Shown: in pieces, positions 45,215 to 54,965 of the stretch
Position numbering within the stretch: the stretch's first letter is position 1
How the letters are laid out: each line of letters begins with the position of its first letter
Assembly (NCBI GenBank): GCA_963854735.1
Contig: OY978098.1
Location: 1,672,001-1,736,000, forward strand
Direction of reading: 5' to 3'
DNA: 64,000 bases
Origin: Marvania coccoides
Taxonomy: Eukaryota; Chlorophyta; Trebouxiophyceae; Chlorellales; Chlorellaceae
Position numbers and translations under genes: made by a program
The notes under the pieces: generated by a model
What the model was told of the DNA's origin: nothing
What the model saw: the letters and a program-made list of their open reading frames with translations, nothing else
The model's database searches: none

Positions 45215-46125
45215 GATATTTTGTGGGAGCGGTAAATTGCATTACAACCATTGAGAGACTGAGAGGGCAGCTGGATTGACGGGCGTGAGTCGGAGTGGGG
45301 CAGAAGATAAGCGGAGTGGGAGAGAACGAAAATGGTGGCGAAGAATGCTTATGCCCGCGCGACAGCTGTAAAAAATAATTCTGTTTGTTTGAGCACTTAA
45401 TCTTTTTTTCTTTCTTTCTGCGTCTGCATATATTTCTTTCCCTGCGTGTCTATTAGAAATACAACATAATACAACTATAGCACCATTGATATTGTTATTT
45501 TGGTTACGTTCAGTCAGTTCACCACGAGGTTCTCATATTTGCTGGGATAAGGGAGAGGGACTCGCACTTGCACATGAAAGCCAGGTACGAGGTGCATCGT
45601 GAGCCTCTGACTCCTGAACAGTACGCAGTCAGTGCACCCAGCAGCGTGGCACTGGACACGAAGGAGACTGGGCATCGGCCGCAGGGGGAGGGTTCAGGGA
45701 ATTTAAGAGGCAAATGAAGCAGTAGCTGGGCTTTAATAATTAAGATATTAGAGACTCCCACCTCAAAAGTTCCGCATGGAATTGGAAGTTTTGTTTTCTA
45801 ATTCCCTTTTTTCTTCTCTCCACGCAGAAGGTTTTCTTTCTTTTATAAGTCCTGGCTAACTGCCATCCCCACACTTTACGTTCAAGGCGCTTTATCTAAA
45901 CTTCCCAGCACTCTTTTAGGTCGAAAGAGACCACTGTGGACGGTGCAAGAAATCTATTCGTTCACAGTCGGAAAAAATGTTTGCAACGAACGAGAGGCGA
46001 AAAGGGAATAAATCATAAAAATACAAACACAAAATTTATGCCACTACCGCGCAAGCAGGGGATGCCACACATTCGATTTCTCCTCCCCTCAAATATTACT
46101 AGCTATAATATTGGTTTTTTTCCTT
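45215..46125. other. intergenic between TM9SF and ACT-repeat genes (convergent)
   Basis: The TM9SF 3' UTR occupies the start. A minus-strand GC-richer patch at 45514-45700 may be a tiny gene (see separate entry). The rest is AT-rich. Confidence 0.5.
45514..45675 (-). CDS. possible 53-residue protein, unknown
   Basis: An ATG frame below usual ORF cut-offs ends with natural-looking sequence (LVPGFHVQVRVPLPYPSKYE) and has clustered Cys near its start. An overlapping minus-strand frame also looks protein-like and hydrophobic. Either could be part of a spliced small gene; the family was not recognised. Confidence 0.2.
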   Translation of the reverse strand: MPSLLRVQCHAAGCTDCVLFRSQRLTMHLVPGFHVQVRVPLPYPSKYENLVVN

Positions 46126-47571
46126 TTAATACGACTCGGTGTACTCCTTCTCCACGTCTCCCTGCGACAGGTAGTACTGGAGCGCGTTCACAGCCAGCTG
46201 GCGCATGGGCTGCGGCAGCGGCTCCCCGTGGTATGTGACATTGAAGACGTCCACGGCGTTGCGCCCAATGGTGTCCACCTCCGCAGACACCACGTTCAGG
46301 TTGATGTCCTTCAGGGTGTGCACGATGGAGGTCAGCAGCCCCGGCCTGTCCAGGGTGTTGACCAGGATCTGGGTGAAGGCGCCGCTCTCATGCTCGCGGG
46401 TCTCAATTTGAGTCACGATGGCGTTCCTCCTGCTGCCCAGGGGGCGGGTGGGGTCGATGTCGCGCACCAAAGAGCCACGCACCGCGGACGACGGGCCCCA
46501 TGCCAGCTGCTCTCCGCTCTCAGGGTGGAATTCCAGCATGCAGTTGAGGATGGTCAGCCGCAGCTCCTCAAGCTTGGCGGACTTGATCACCTTTTCGCTG
46601 GTGCCTGTGGGGTTCGTTAGAATAGGGGATACTTTTGTTAAGCAATTGACTATGAATTTGCAGAGGAAAAAAATGCATTCAATTCAATTATCAGCGTATT
46701 TCACAAATATGGAAGGGGGGGGAATGGCTTACGTGCGTCAGTGATATAAAACTTGTGGCTGCCACCGGTCGCCGCTCCGGGCTGCAGCTTGGCGCGACGG
46801 ATGTTCAGGCCAATATTCTTCAAGGCGGCAACCTGAAAAAAAACACAAAAAAAACACGATATATTGGCAAACGTAATCAACATGGCTGCTGCCGGATATG
46901 ATTGGTACTTCAGCCTTCTATCCATTCCATGAAAATTTTCGTGCTCTCTTCTCCCCATTTCTCCTTTTCATTATGCCGCTTCAAAAACAATTACTCCGCC
47001 CACCCAGCTGTCTTTCTCTATCTCACCGTGTCCACCAGCTCTCCCAGCTTGTCACCAAACTCCACGGTGACCACGGTAGAGAAGGCATCGGTCTGGTTGT
47101 CGATCTTCACCACTGGCTCAGGCACGGCAGCAGAAGCACCGTTGGAGGACTCTGCCACCACCGCACTGCAGGGATAACGGGAAGGGGAGGCGATGAGGGA
47201 AGGCCATCGGGATTTCCAAATGGGTTTTTTGCCATCAATATGGAAGTCATCGAACAGAGAGTTGGTGAAAGTTTTGTTCTTGTCCATCAGATGGAGATCA
47301 CACTGAGGAAACGAGCAGTGATGCAGCTTACCGGCTCCGAATCTCACGGGTGAGAATGTGCAGCCCAATCGCTGCGACATGGGCGGTAGCGACCCTGCAA
47401 ATGACCAAACAAATGTTCTCCAATAAAAAAAAGTGTTTGCGAGATCCCAAGGCACCCGCAAACGAACAATGCGCTATCGCCGCACCTGCCAGAGCAAGGC
47501 TTGGGTGCGGACACCGGTCTCAGCGGCGCCATCACCCCGCAGGGCACTTTTGTAAGCAGCGAAACCTTCAT
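46126..47571 (-). CDS. ACR11: chloroplast ACT-domain repeat protein, ACR11-like
   Basis: Exons are complement 47486-47571, 47332-47394, 47027-47165, 46733-46832 and 46126-46604, giving 288 residues. The N-terminus (MKVSLLTKVPCGVMAPLRPV) is basic and Ala/Pro-rich, a plausible transit peptide. Two ACT domains follow: the first spans DAFSTVVTVEFGDKLGELVD through ALKNIGLNIRRAKL to FYITDA; the second spans AFTQILVNTLDRPGLLTSIV and HTLKDINLNVVSAEVDTIGR to DVFNVTYHG. Between them is the LRLTILNCMLEFHPESGEQL block, which matches the linker of plant ACR11/ACR12. ACR11 interacts with plastid glutamine synthetase GS2 in Arabidopsis and may sense amino acids. The C-terminus EYTESY is also family-like. 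Confidence 0.9.
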
Positions 47572-48018
47572 CTTTTGTGCCCTAGCCCTTTACAAACGGC
47601 TGCGCTGCGTGAATCACAGCGCAGTCAATTTATAAACGATTAACTAATAAACTTATTATAATAATAATTGCAACCAGGATGCTCGCAATTCGCTAAATTC
47701 TCGCTCAATTTTTTTGGCAATTTTTTTTGGTTGCAAAGCGCCCAATTTGGCGCTCGAATTCTTTGTCATTAACCCAACCAACTGCATCTCTTCAGCATCT
47801 CTAATGGACTGATTACGTCATTAAATAAACAGGTAGAAGATTTGGGTCACGGCCAACAGCATCCGTCGGGCCCCAACGGCAGAGCGGTGAGAGGGGCAGC
47901 GGAGCACCAAAAAAAAACCAAGCTGAACAAAACGATGGAAACTATCAAACAATAACGTCAATGCCATGTCAAGGCTATCTAACAGTCCAAACACACATGA
48001 CAAAAAATGCTACAATAT
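47572..48018. other. intergenic between two minus-strand genes
   Basis: Promoter of the ACT-repeat gene and 3' flank of the ArfGAP gene. AT-rich; no gene was seen. Confidence 0.5.
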
Positions 48019-50525
48019 CTATGCAAATGGGTTGCCGCTGGCACGTGGCTTCGGCGCTGCTGGAGCGCTCAAATCGTACCCAGTCATCGAGCTCTCCAGG
48101 CCAAACAACGTGGCGGTGGCAGCATCTGGCTGCGGCCCTGCAATGCCAGCCGTTGGGGGCGCGACAGGGCTGAACTGAGCAAACGCTGCTGCCGGCGGTG
48201 CAGGCGGCGCAGCAGGCGGGGTGGGCAGCGCCCCTCCCAGCACGGACCCAAAGTGCGCGAACGGATCAGCAGGCGCCGCTCCAAGCCCTCCTCCTCCGCC
48301 ACCCCCGCCCCTGCTGCTGTAGGAAGCAGTGCTCCTGCCGGAGCTGGGGGCCGCTCCTCCGTACTGCGGAGATGCATGTGGCATGCCAGGCATGCCCCCG
48401 AACCCAGGCGTCGCTGGCGTTCCGGAATGCATCGACAGCCTGCTAGCATCGGGCGTTGCCGCCGCTCCTGGCACCGCCAGCCACGGCACGGCAGCCGCTG
48501 CTGGCTGAGGAGAGGGGGTGTGGTGCTGGTAGTACGGGGAGTGGTGCTGCGGCTGCGGTGGCTGCGGGTAGCCACCACCCAGAGGGGAGGGAGTGCCTCC
48601 TTGGTAGAGCCCAGGGGCGACGGCAACGCCGTAGGGCGACGACACCGCCGGCTGCTGCTGCATTTGACCCCAGGAGTTGGGCTGCTGCTGGGGGTGCTGA
48701 GAGTAGGGGGAGGGAGGCAGCTGAGGCGGCGGCAGGAGCTGCCCTGTGGGGAGCATCCCCGTGGCCCGAATTTTCTCAAATTCGGGGTAGAAAGCATCCT
48801 AGAAATAAGAAGATGAATTAAAAAATGTTGGATATTGATGCGACCAGAGATAGGGGCGGGGCGGTTAGACAAAAAAAAAGTGACTAGTTGAAATAGAAAA
48901 AAAATATTGAAAACACCTATAACATGGCTTACCAGGGGGACCTCTTTGCGCACAGGTCCAGCGGGGGCAGCCGGCGGGGGAGATAGAGCGGGCTTAGGGG
49001 GGCTGGGCGGCGCGGGGGGCGGAGGCGGTGGTTCCACCGGCGGCGGAGAGGGTGGCTTGGGCGCTTCAGTAGGCACGGGCAGCGGCTCTGGCATTTTGAA
49101 CGGCTTAGGGGCGGGAACAAAGGCCGGACCATCGCCAAACGCAGCCCACTGAGGCTCTGCCGGGGCGGGCACAGCACCGGGAACAGAAGCTTGCCTGGAA
49201 GCTGAAGGTTCAGGCTGCGAGGGTGGCGGCGGTGGCGGTGGCCGGGCAGGCGCGACCGCAGGTGTAGCAGCAGCAGCGGCGGCGGGATCTTCTCCAAATG
49301 CCGACCACTCAGCAGAAAAACCAGGAGCAACCTCGGTAGGAGGAGGAGGAGACTGGGCGGCAGCGGGTGCGGAATCGATAGCACCCCAAAGGTCTGCCAT
49401 ATGATCCACAGGAGCAGCGACAGCAGCAGAGGCGGCTGCAACCTCAGGCTGGGGAGGTGGCGCTGGCCCCGCTGCCGGCTCCGGCAGAGGGTCCAGATCG
49501 CCGCCAAAGGGGTCCCAGGTGGCTGCAGGAGGGGCTGCTGGCGCAGGGGAAGGCTCAGGAGTGGGCTGCTTGGGGCTGGCGGCCCGGGGAGAGGCTGCTA
49601 CCGACGTTGCACTGGCAGCGGTGGCGATCGACTCTTTGGGGGTCGCCACCGAGGCTGACGCAGCGCTGGCGGTGGGGCTGGGCGCCCCTATCTGCAGGCG
49701 GGGCATCGCTGCACCCCCCAGCTGCAGCACAGCCACCCCTCCCTCCTCCGTGTGCCCGTTTTGCTGGCCCCCACTGCTGCTGGCGCCGCTCTCCTCTGCA
49801 GCCTGTGGCGTGGTGGCCACGGCCTCCTCTGCGGCTCCTCCCTCCCCCATGAACCGCTTCTCTTTGTAGACTCCTTCGATCCAGGCCCGCGTGCGCTCAG
49901 GGTTGCGGTCGGTGGGCCTGGGCAGGGCAGCCGCGTCCCACTTGGCGCAAAACGTTGCCATGAATTTCTGCACAACGTAAATACTAATCGTTAACGAATT
50001 TTCAATAAGACTGGTAGTTATAATACCCATCTTTAAGGGATGTTAGCCTTCATTTAACTTTTACTTTCAGGTATTTTTCTGCCTCTAATGCCCTCTTACC
50101 TCATTTCCTCCGTCCTTCATCGCAGCCACCTCCTCGCTGGAGAAGCGGGACATGGAGATGCCCTTCACCCGGTGCCCGTACTGCCGACTGCGAAAAAGAT
50201 ACCGGAAGATGAAAAGGGTGAGCAAAATGGGTGTGAGAGGGAGAGCGTGGAATGCGCCGGCCATTTGGGGGGGGGGCACTCACTGGATGCCGCCGCACAT
50301 GCTGCACACGAAGACCCCAAAGGATGTCACCACATATTGAGGGCCCTGCAATATACGCGGTAAAATGGGAGTGGGCTCACAGCGAGGGCACGATGCCATA
50401 CGCGAATTGAATTCAGAAAATTCGCTCACCATGTTGTCACAATCCACGCAGCGCCGGTTCGGGGCCTCCCTTCCCAACTCCTTGATGATTTTTTCATGCT
50501 TCGCATCAAGGTTTTTCGTTGTCAT
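48019..50525 (-). CDS. ArfGAP protein, AGD14/AGFG-like
   Basis: GTPase-activating protein for ARF small G proteins in vesicle coat traffic. Exons are complement 50430-50525, 50284-50345, 50100-50187, 48933-49967 and 48019-48798, giving 686 residues. The ArfGAP zinc finger is intact: NRRCVDCDNMGPQYVV, VFVCSMCGGIHRQYGHRVKG (arginine finger Arg after GIH), then ISMSRFSSEEV and ATFCAKWDA. The GPQYV and HRVKG variants match the AGD14/AGFG branch. The long rest is Pro/Ala/Gln-rich and disordered, with several short DPF/WDPFG and W-x-x-F-like motifs (WSAFGEDP, WAAFGDGP, DPFAHFG) that could bind clathrin adaptors. It ends in NPFA. Confidence 0.92.
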
Positions 50526-50903
50526 CTTGATTTGATTTTAATAATTTTGTCAGAAAATCAAGTTGTGCAATAAATACAGCGTGCGCATTTATGACGATTG
50601 CCAGATCCAACTAACAACAATAAAATAAAAGAATAAAGAACAAAAATAATGGAGGGCAATCTTTTCAGTCTCTTCATTCCCTCCAGAGGATCCACGTCAT
50701 TTTTGCTGCATGGAGGCAGGCGCGTCCCTCTTGAGCATGCAGGCTTGTCTTCGCCATTTCCCCCATAACGCAGCAGCATTCCCCAACCGTACAAGCTTCA
50801 GGGACCTGCTAGCCTGTGACGTCGGCGAGTCGTCTGAGGTCGACGATATTCTTTACATTATGGTGGTCACATTTATCTTCTAACCACTACGCTGCAAGAT
50901 AAA
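50526..50903. other. intergenic between ArfGAP and RPA49 genes (both minus)
   Basis: TTACA at 50853-50857 is the minus-strand polyadenylation motif, 47 nt past the RPA49 stop. The rest is the ArfGAP promoter and 5' UTR; no ORF. Confidence 0.5.
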
Positions 50904-52639
50904 TCACTTCCCTCCAGGCTTCTTTCCGCCCAGTTTGATCTCAGGGAAAAAGTCTGCCAGGGTCTTGTCTTTATCGTGGCGTCCCGACGGCAACAGCGTT
51001 ACCTTGCTGCTGCCGCCGCGGCCCCTCTCGCCCTCCCCGTTGGCAGCCATGATCGTGCACCCCAGCTCTCGGTAGTGCGCCCTCACGTCGCCCGCTCGCA
51101 TCTTCAGCTCATCGGTCAAGGCCACAAAAGCGGTGCCGTCCAGCACGTTCTGAGGCTCCGCCCGCAGCGCCAGCACCAGCAGCCACATCAGCATCAGCAC
51201 CTTCTTCTCCTTGCTCAGCACGTAGGTGTCCCCTTCCTCGCCCACCTCCCTCGCGAAAAACAGCTCCAATATACCCTCAAGAACGCTGCTTGCCATGCGC
51301 AGCTTATCCGCCACGGGCGCGATGCCCTCCTCCGTCTTCACCTTGATCACGGCGCTGCCTTTGTATAGCTTCAGCAGGTGGCCCAGCAGCGCCAGGCAGC
51401 GGGCGCGGCCCTCCCTCTCTGCCGGCATTCCTCCGTCATCCAACACAGCCAGTCGCGACAGCACGTACCCAGCGCCAAAGGTCTTGCTCTTCAGCAGCTC
51501 CGCGCGGTACTCGGGCTTGTTCACGGCTGGGAACAGCTTCCGGACCTCCAGGGCGTCCCTCACCGAAGTGGGCACGATGTCGTCCCATCGGTACGCCTCC
51601 TCCGCGGTGGTAGCCTCCGGGTGATGCGGCGGGATGTTGCGCAGCGAGATCGTGGCCGCCAGGATCTCCTCCCTCGTGCCTGCACCAGTGCCGGCCGCGG
51701 CGATCATACCCATCACTGCAGATCCTTCTGAGATTTGGTTGGCATCCACCTGCGCGGATTTGACGGCAGCCAGCTGGCGCCGGCGCCGCTGGGAGCCGAA
51801 CTCTTCCACCAGACGTGCGTTGCGCTCTCGTCTGGCCTGCAGGCCGGCTTCAGCTTCATTGGTGGGGCCAGAGTGAAGGACCGAGTAATTAACGCCCCTA
51901 GCACGAGGCTCCATGCGCAGCACGCGCCCGCCCTTCACAGGGGCGATCTCCAGTTCGCCGGTGCTGCGATCAAACACCGCCAGCGCGTACCTAAGAGTAT
52001 AGAAGCGCAAGATAAAGTGGTCAGAAAAGGGGGGGGGGGGGCATTGGCGGGGAAATTAATAAATATTAATGAAGGGATGTGCGGTGCCCAAAATTGCTGA
52101 AATGCCGTGGAAAGAGCGGCATGCAGTCAGTACAAAGACCTCCGCGGATCTGGTGTTGCAGCGTTTTTCTTGCGACTGTCACATTGGCGGTGACGGCCGT
52201 CGGACTTAGTTACTGCGTAGTGTGAGAATTATGAAGCAAGGAGAAAAAAGGCGCACCTGCAAGGGGCTGCGGTGGTGTACTCCGTGCTGGCAGTGCTGCC
52301 CACAAAGTCCACGTTGTGGTCCTGCAAACAGAGGAGTGACATTGGGTTGAGTTGCAAGTCTCGGCACGAGATGGAAGTTTTGGTGGATGCATGCATTTCA
52401 GCGCTTGCTCATTTCGGTCACAGCGACGTGCGCATGGATGATCTCACAGTTTTGCCGACAACAGCATATTGCTTGGGTCGGGAGCCGTGGACATAGGCTT
52501 CAAAATCTGCATTCGCTTTGTCAGGCTGGAAGCCGCTCGGGAAATACACCGCAAATGGCGCATCTCCTTCGACACTCTTCATCCGCATGGTATCTGGCAA
52601 CGCCGCCGCCCCATCGTCTGCCTTCCTCTTTTTCCCCAT
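50904..52639 (-). CDS. RPA49: RNA polymerase I subunit A49 (RPA49)
   Basis: Subunit of nuclear RNA polymerase I (rRNA synthesis). Exons are complement 52448-52639, 52257-52321 and 50904-51990, giving 447 residues. The N-terminal dimerisation domain begins MGKKRKADDG and includes FAVYFPSGFQPD, VDFVGSTASTEYTTAAPCRY and LAVFDRSTGELEIAPVKGG. The C-terminal tandem winged-helix region includes RWDDIVPTSV, NKPEYRAELLKS, LLGHLLKLYKGSAVIKV and TYVLSKEKKVLMLMWLLVLA. The order and length match yeast/plant A49. The downstream part is rich in basic Gly/Lys. It follows ICP55 on the same strand with 244 bp between the coding regions. Confidence 0.9.
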
Positions 52640-52883
52640 CTCGGGTTTGCAATTCGAAACGCAAACACGCGCCGCTATAGCCCTGCGCAGCGTAGAGACT
52701 TTCAAAATTTGTGGGTGAATATTATTTATTGTTGGAATGTTGGAACTGAGTGAGCACGAAAATAGCCAGGTTTTGGCAGCCTGCTGTGCTCCGTCGGCAC
52801 AGCACGCTGCAGCTTCCGCGCTCTCAGTTGGCTCATTATTTGATCAAATTTACAACGTATATCCATTCATTCAACACTCAATG

Positions 52884-54468
52884 TCACCGGTACATTCTCC
52901 CCACGTACTGTTCAACCTCATCGGGTTCAATCGGCGCAGCGCATGACAGCACGTTAGCGCCGCTTGGCGTGACCTCAACGTCGTCCTCCAGCCTGATGCC
53001 GATCCCCGCAAACTCCCCGAACGCCTCTTCGTTGTCTGGGATGTACAGCCCCGGTTCTATTGTGATCACGTTGCCGGGCTGCAGCGGCTGGAAGGTGGAC
53101 ATCATGGCGGTATCGTGGGTGTCCATCCCCAAGTAATGCCCCACAGAGTGAGGATAAAACTCGGTGATGCTGGGGGGCACCGACGCCGCCGCGCTGCGCA
53201 CGCCGCCCATCGACAGCAAGTGCTGCGGGAGGATCGACTGCGTTGCCGGCCGCCTAACGACCCCCAGGTCCATCAGCGCGTCCGCCAGCAGCCGCACCGA
53301 CAGCTGGTGCAGCGCCCGAACCGTGGCCCCCGGTCTCACCTCCATCAGCACTGCCGTATGTACTGAATGCACCGCATCATACAACGCTCGTTGTGCCCCG
53401 GAAAACTTTCCACCCACCGGCCACGTGCGGGTGACGTCGCTGCAGTACCCCCACAACTCGCACCCGCCGTCCAGTAGCAGCAAATCCTTCGCCTTCAACA
53501 GCTTATCGTTCCTGGAGTAGTGGATGGTGCAGCCGTCAGCACCGCTTCCCACCACTGGGGGATACGCCATGCGCTGCGCCCCAAACTGGCGACACTCATA
53601 CTCAAACAGCGCAGCTATGCCATGCTCGCTTCCGAGTGGCCGGGTAGCCTCCATGCATTTGGCCATCGCCTGAGCTGCAATGGTGGCTGACCTGCCCATC
53701 AAGTTCAGCTCCGCCTGCGATTTCACCCACCGCAGCGAGTGCACCAGCGGCTGCAGCGGCTTCACCCGCCCCTGCCGCTCCGCTTCTTGCAGCGCAGGGA
53801 GCTGCTCCAGCGCGGATGCCAGCGGCTCTAATTCAGCATTTTTCGTGTCCATGGCCACCGCGGACGCCTTAGACACCATATCGCTCAGCCGCTCCGGCAT
53901 CTCCGTGATGGGGTACGCGGCGTCGGCGCCGAAAAAATCGGCAGCGGCGTCCAGGCACACCCTAGCGCCATTCCACACTTCAAGCGTGTGGTTCTCCTCG
54001 GGCACAAAAAGCGTGAAGTGGCCGTCGGAGCCTACGGTCGCCAGCGGGCCCGGCTGAATGACCCCCGTCAGGTATTGAAAATCGGCGTTTTGGCGGTAGG
54101 GATAAGGAATTATCCCGGTCATGAAGACTTGGTGGGCCGCCGACAGCACTGCCATCCCGCCGGAGGGCAGCAGCTGCGCCAGTTTGTGCCGCCGTTGCGC
54201 GAACTCTTCTTTGGAGATGCCTGGTTGGATTTCGCCGGCGGCAAGGAGCTGCAGCAGCGTGGAGGGTCGTTGGTTTGTTGAGACAGTGCGGCGTTGGACA
54301 ATTTGCTATTTTTATTAGCAACGGCGGTGGTTTCAGCAAACAATTCATTGAATGGTTTTTCATTGTGCGTATATATACCTCAGGGTGGGTTTCAGGCGTT
54401 GGCTGGCCGGCTTTCATCCTGCTGTTGCTGTTGAGCAGAGCCCGTAAGCCGGAGCGCATCCCAGTCAT
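52884..54468 (-). CDS. ICP55: mitochondrial intermediate-cleaving peptidase 55 (Xaa-Pro aminopeptidase 3 family)
   Basis: M24B metallopeptidase that trims one residue from imported mitochondrial precursors. Exons are complement 54379-54468 and 52884-54305, giving 503 residues. The basic presequence MTGMRSGLRALLNSNSRMK fits mitochondrial import. The N-domain has PGISKEEFAQRRHKLAQLLP, YPYRQNADFQYLTG and FTLFVPEENHTLEVWNGAR. The pita-bread domain has the metal ligands: Asp in LLDGGCELWGY, Asp in SDVTRTWPVGG, His in HSVGHYLGMDTHD, Glu in ITIEPGLYIP and Glu in IRLEDDVEVT. All are present, so it should be active. Its ATG lies only 29 nt after the stop codon of a tiny upstream ORF on the same strand. 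TTACA lies at 52850. Confidence 0.95.
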
Positions 54469-54497
54469 GTCAACGTCGCTCTCGGGGGAATGGTCGG

Positions 54498-54701
54498 CTA
54501 TTTATCTGAGATATCCAAGTCTTTGCTAGACGGAGGAGGGAGGGCCTGCTGCTTGCCAGTGATAGAAGGGACGTGAGTGCCGCCGCCAAAAAACTTCCAC
54601 AGGGAATACGCTGTCAGGGGCAGGGTGATGAATCCGGCCACGAATGTGACTTGAGATCCCCTCTTTGTTTTGAACGTGACAGGACCGAAAATGCCCCACA
54701 T
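54498..54701 (-). CDS. 67-residue membrane protein of unknown function
   Basis: Single-exon small ORF with start ATG 54701 (MWGIFGPVTFKTKRGSQ). One hydrophobic segment (FVAGFITLPLTAYSLW) is followed by a polar tail ending KDLDISDK. The frame continues upstream without an ATG. The layout suits a single-pass organelle inner-membrane or complex-assembly subunit, but the family was not recognised. The stop codon is 29 nt before the ICP55 start on the same strand, leaving no room for a separate promoter and terminator, so both may sit on one mRNA. Divergent from XDH. Confidence 0.6.
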   Translation of the reverse strand: MWGIFGPVTFKTKRGSQVTFVAGFITLPLTAYSLWKFFGGGTHVPSITGKQQALPPPSSKDLDISDK

Positions 54702-54965
54702 GCACAACACAAATTTCTTAATCAAGTTTTGAACTGAAGTTCTTGGAGACACGGATTTTTTAACAGGACAGCAGTAGTCACGGTGCCGTTAATAAAATTG
54801 AATTAGGCATTTAAAACAATAAGCCAATTGTAGGAGTTCAGAAAAATAGGTTTTGAAAATTTCCAAAGTTCTCTTCGGAATTCGTCTGGTTTTTTGAACA
54901 GAAAAAATAATTTAAAAAATGCAATAGTAAAACGTATGCACTAAACCTTGGTCATACCAGCTGCA

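Noticed and set aside
50310..50335. Third copy of the dispersed repeat (GAAGACCCCAAAGGATG)
   Set aside because: Only ~14 bp match and they encode the conserved ArfGAP strand TSFGVFVC on the minus strand, so it is coincidence.
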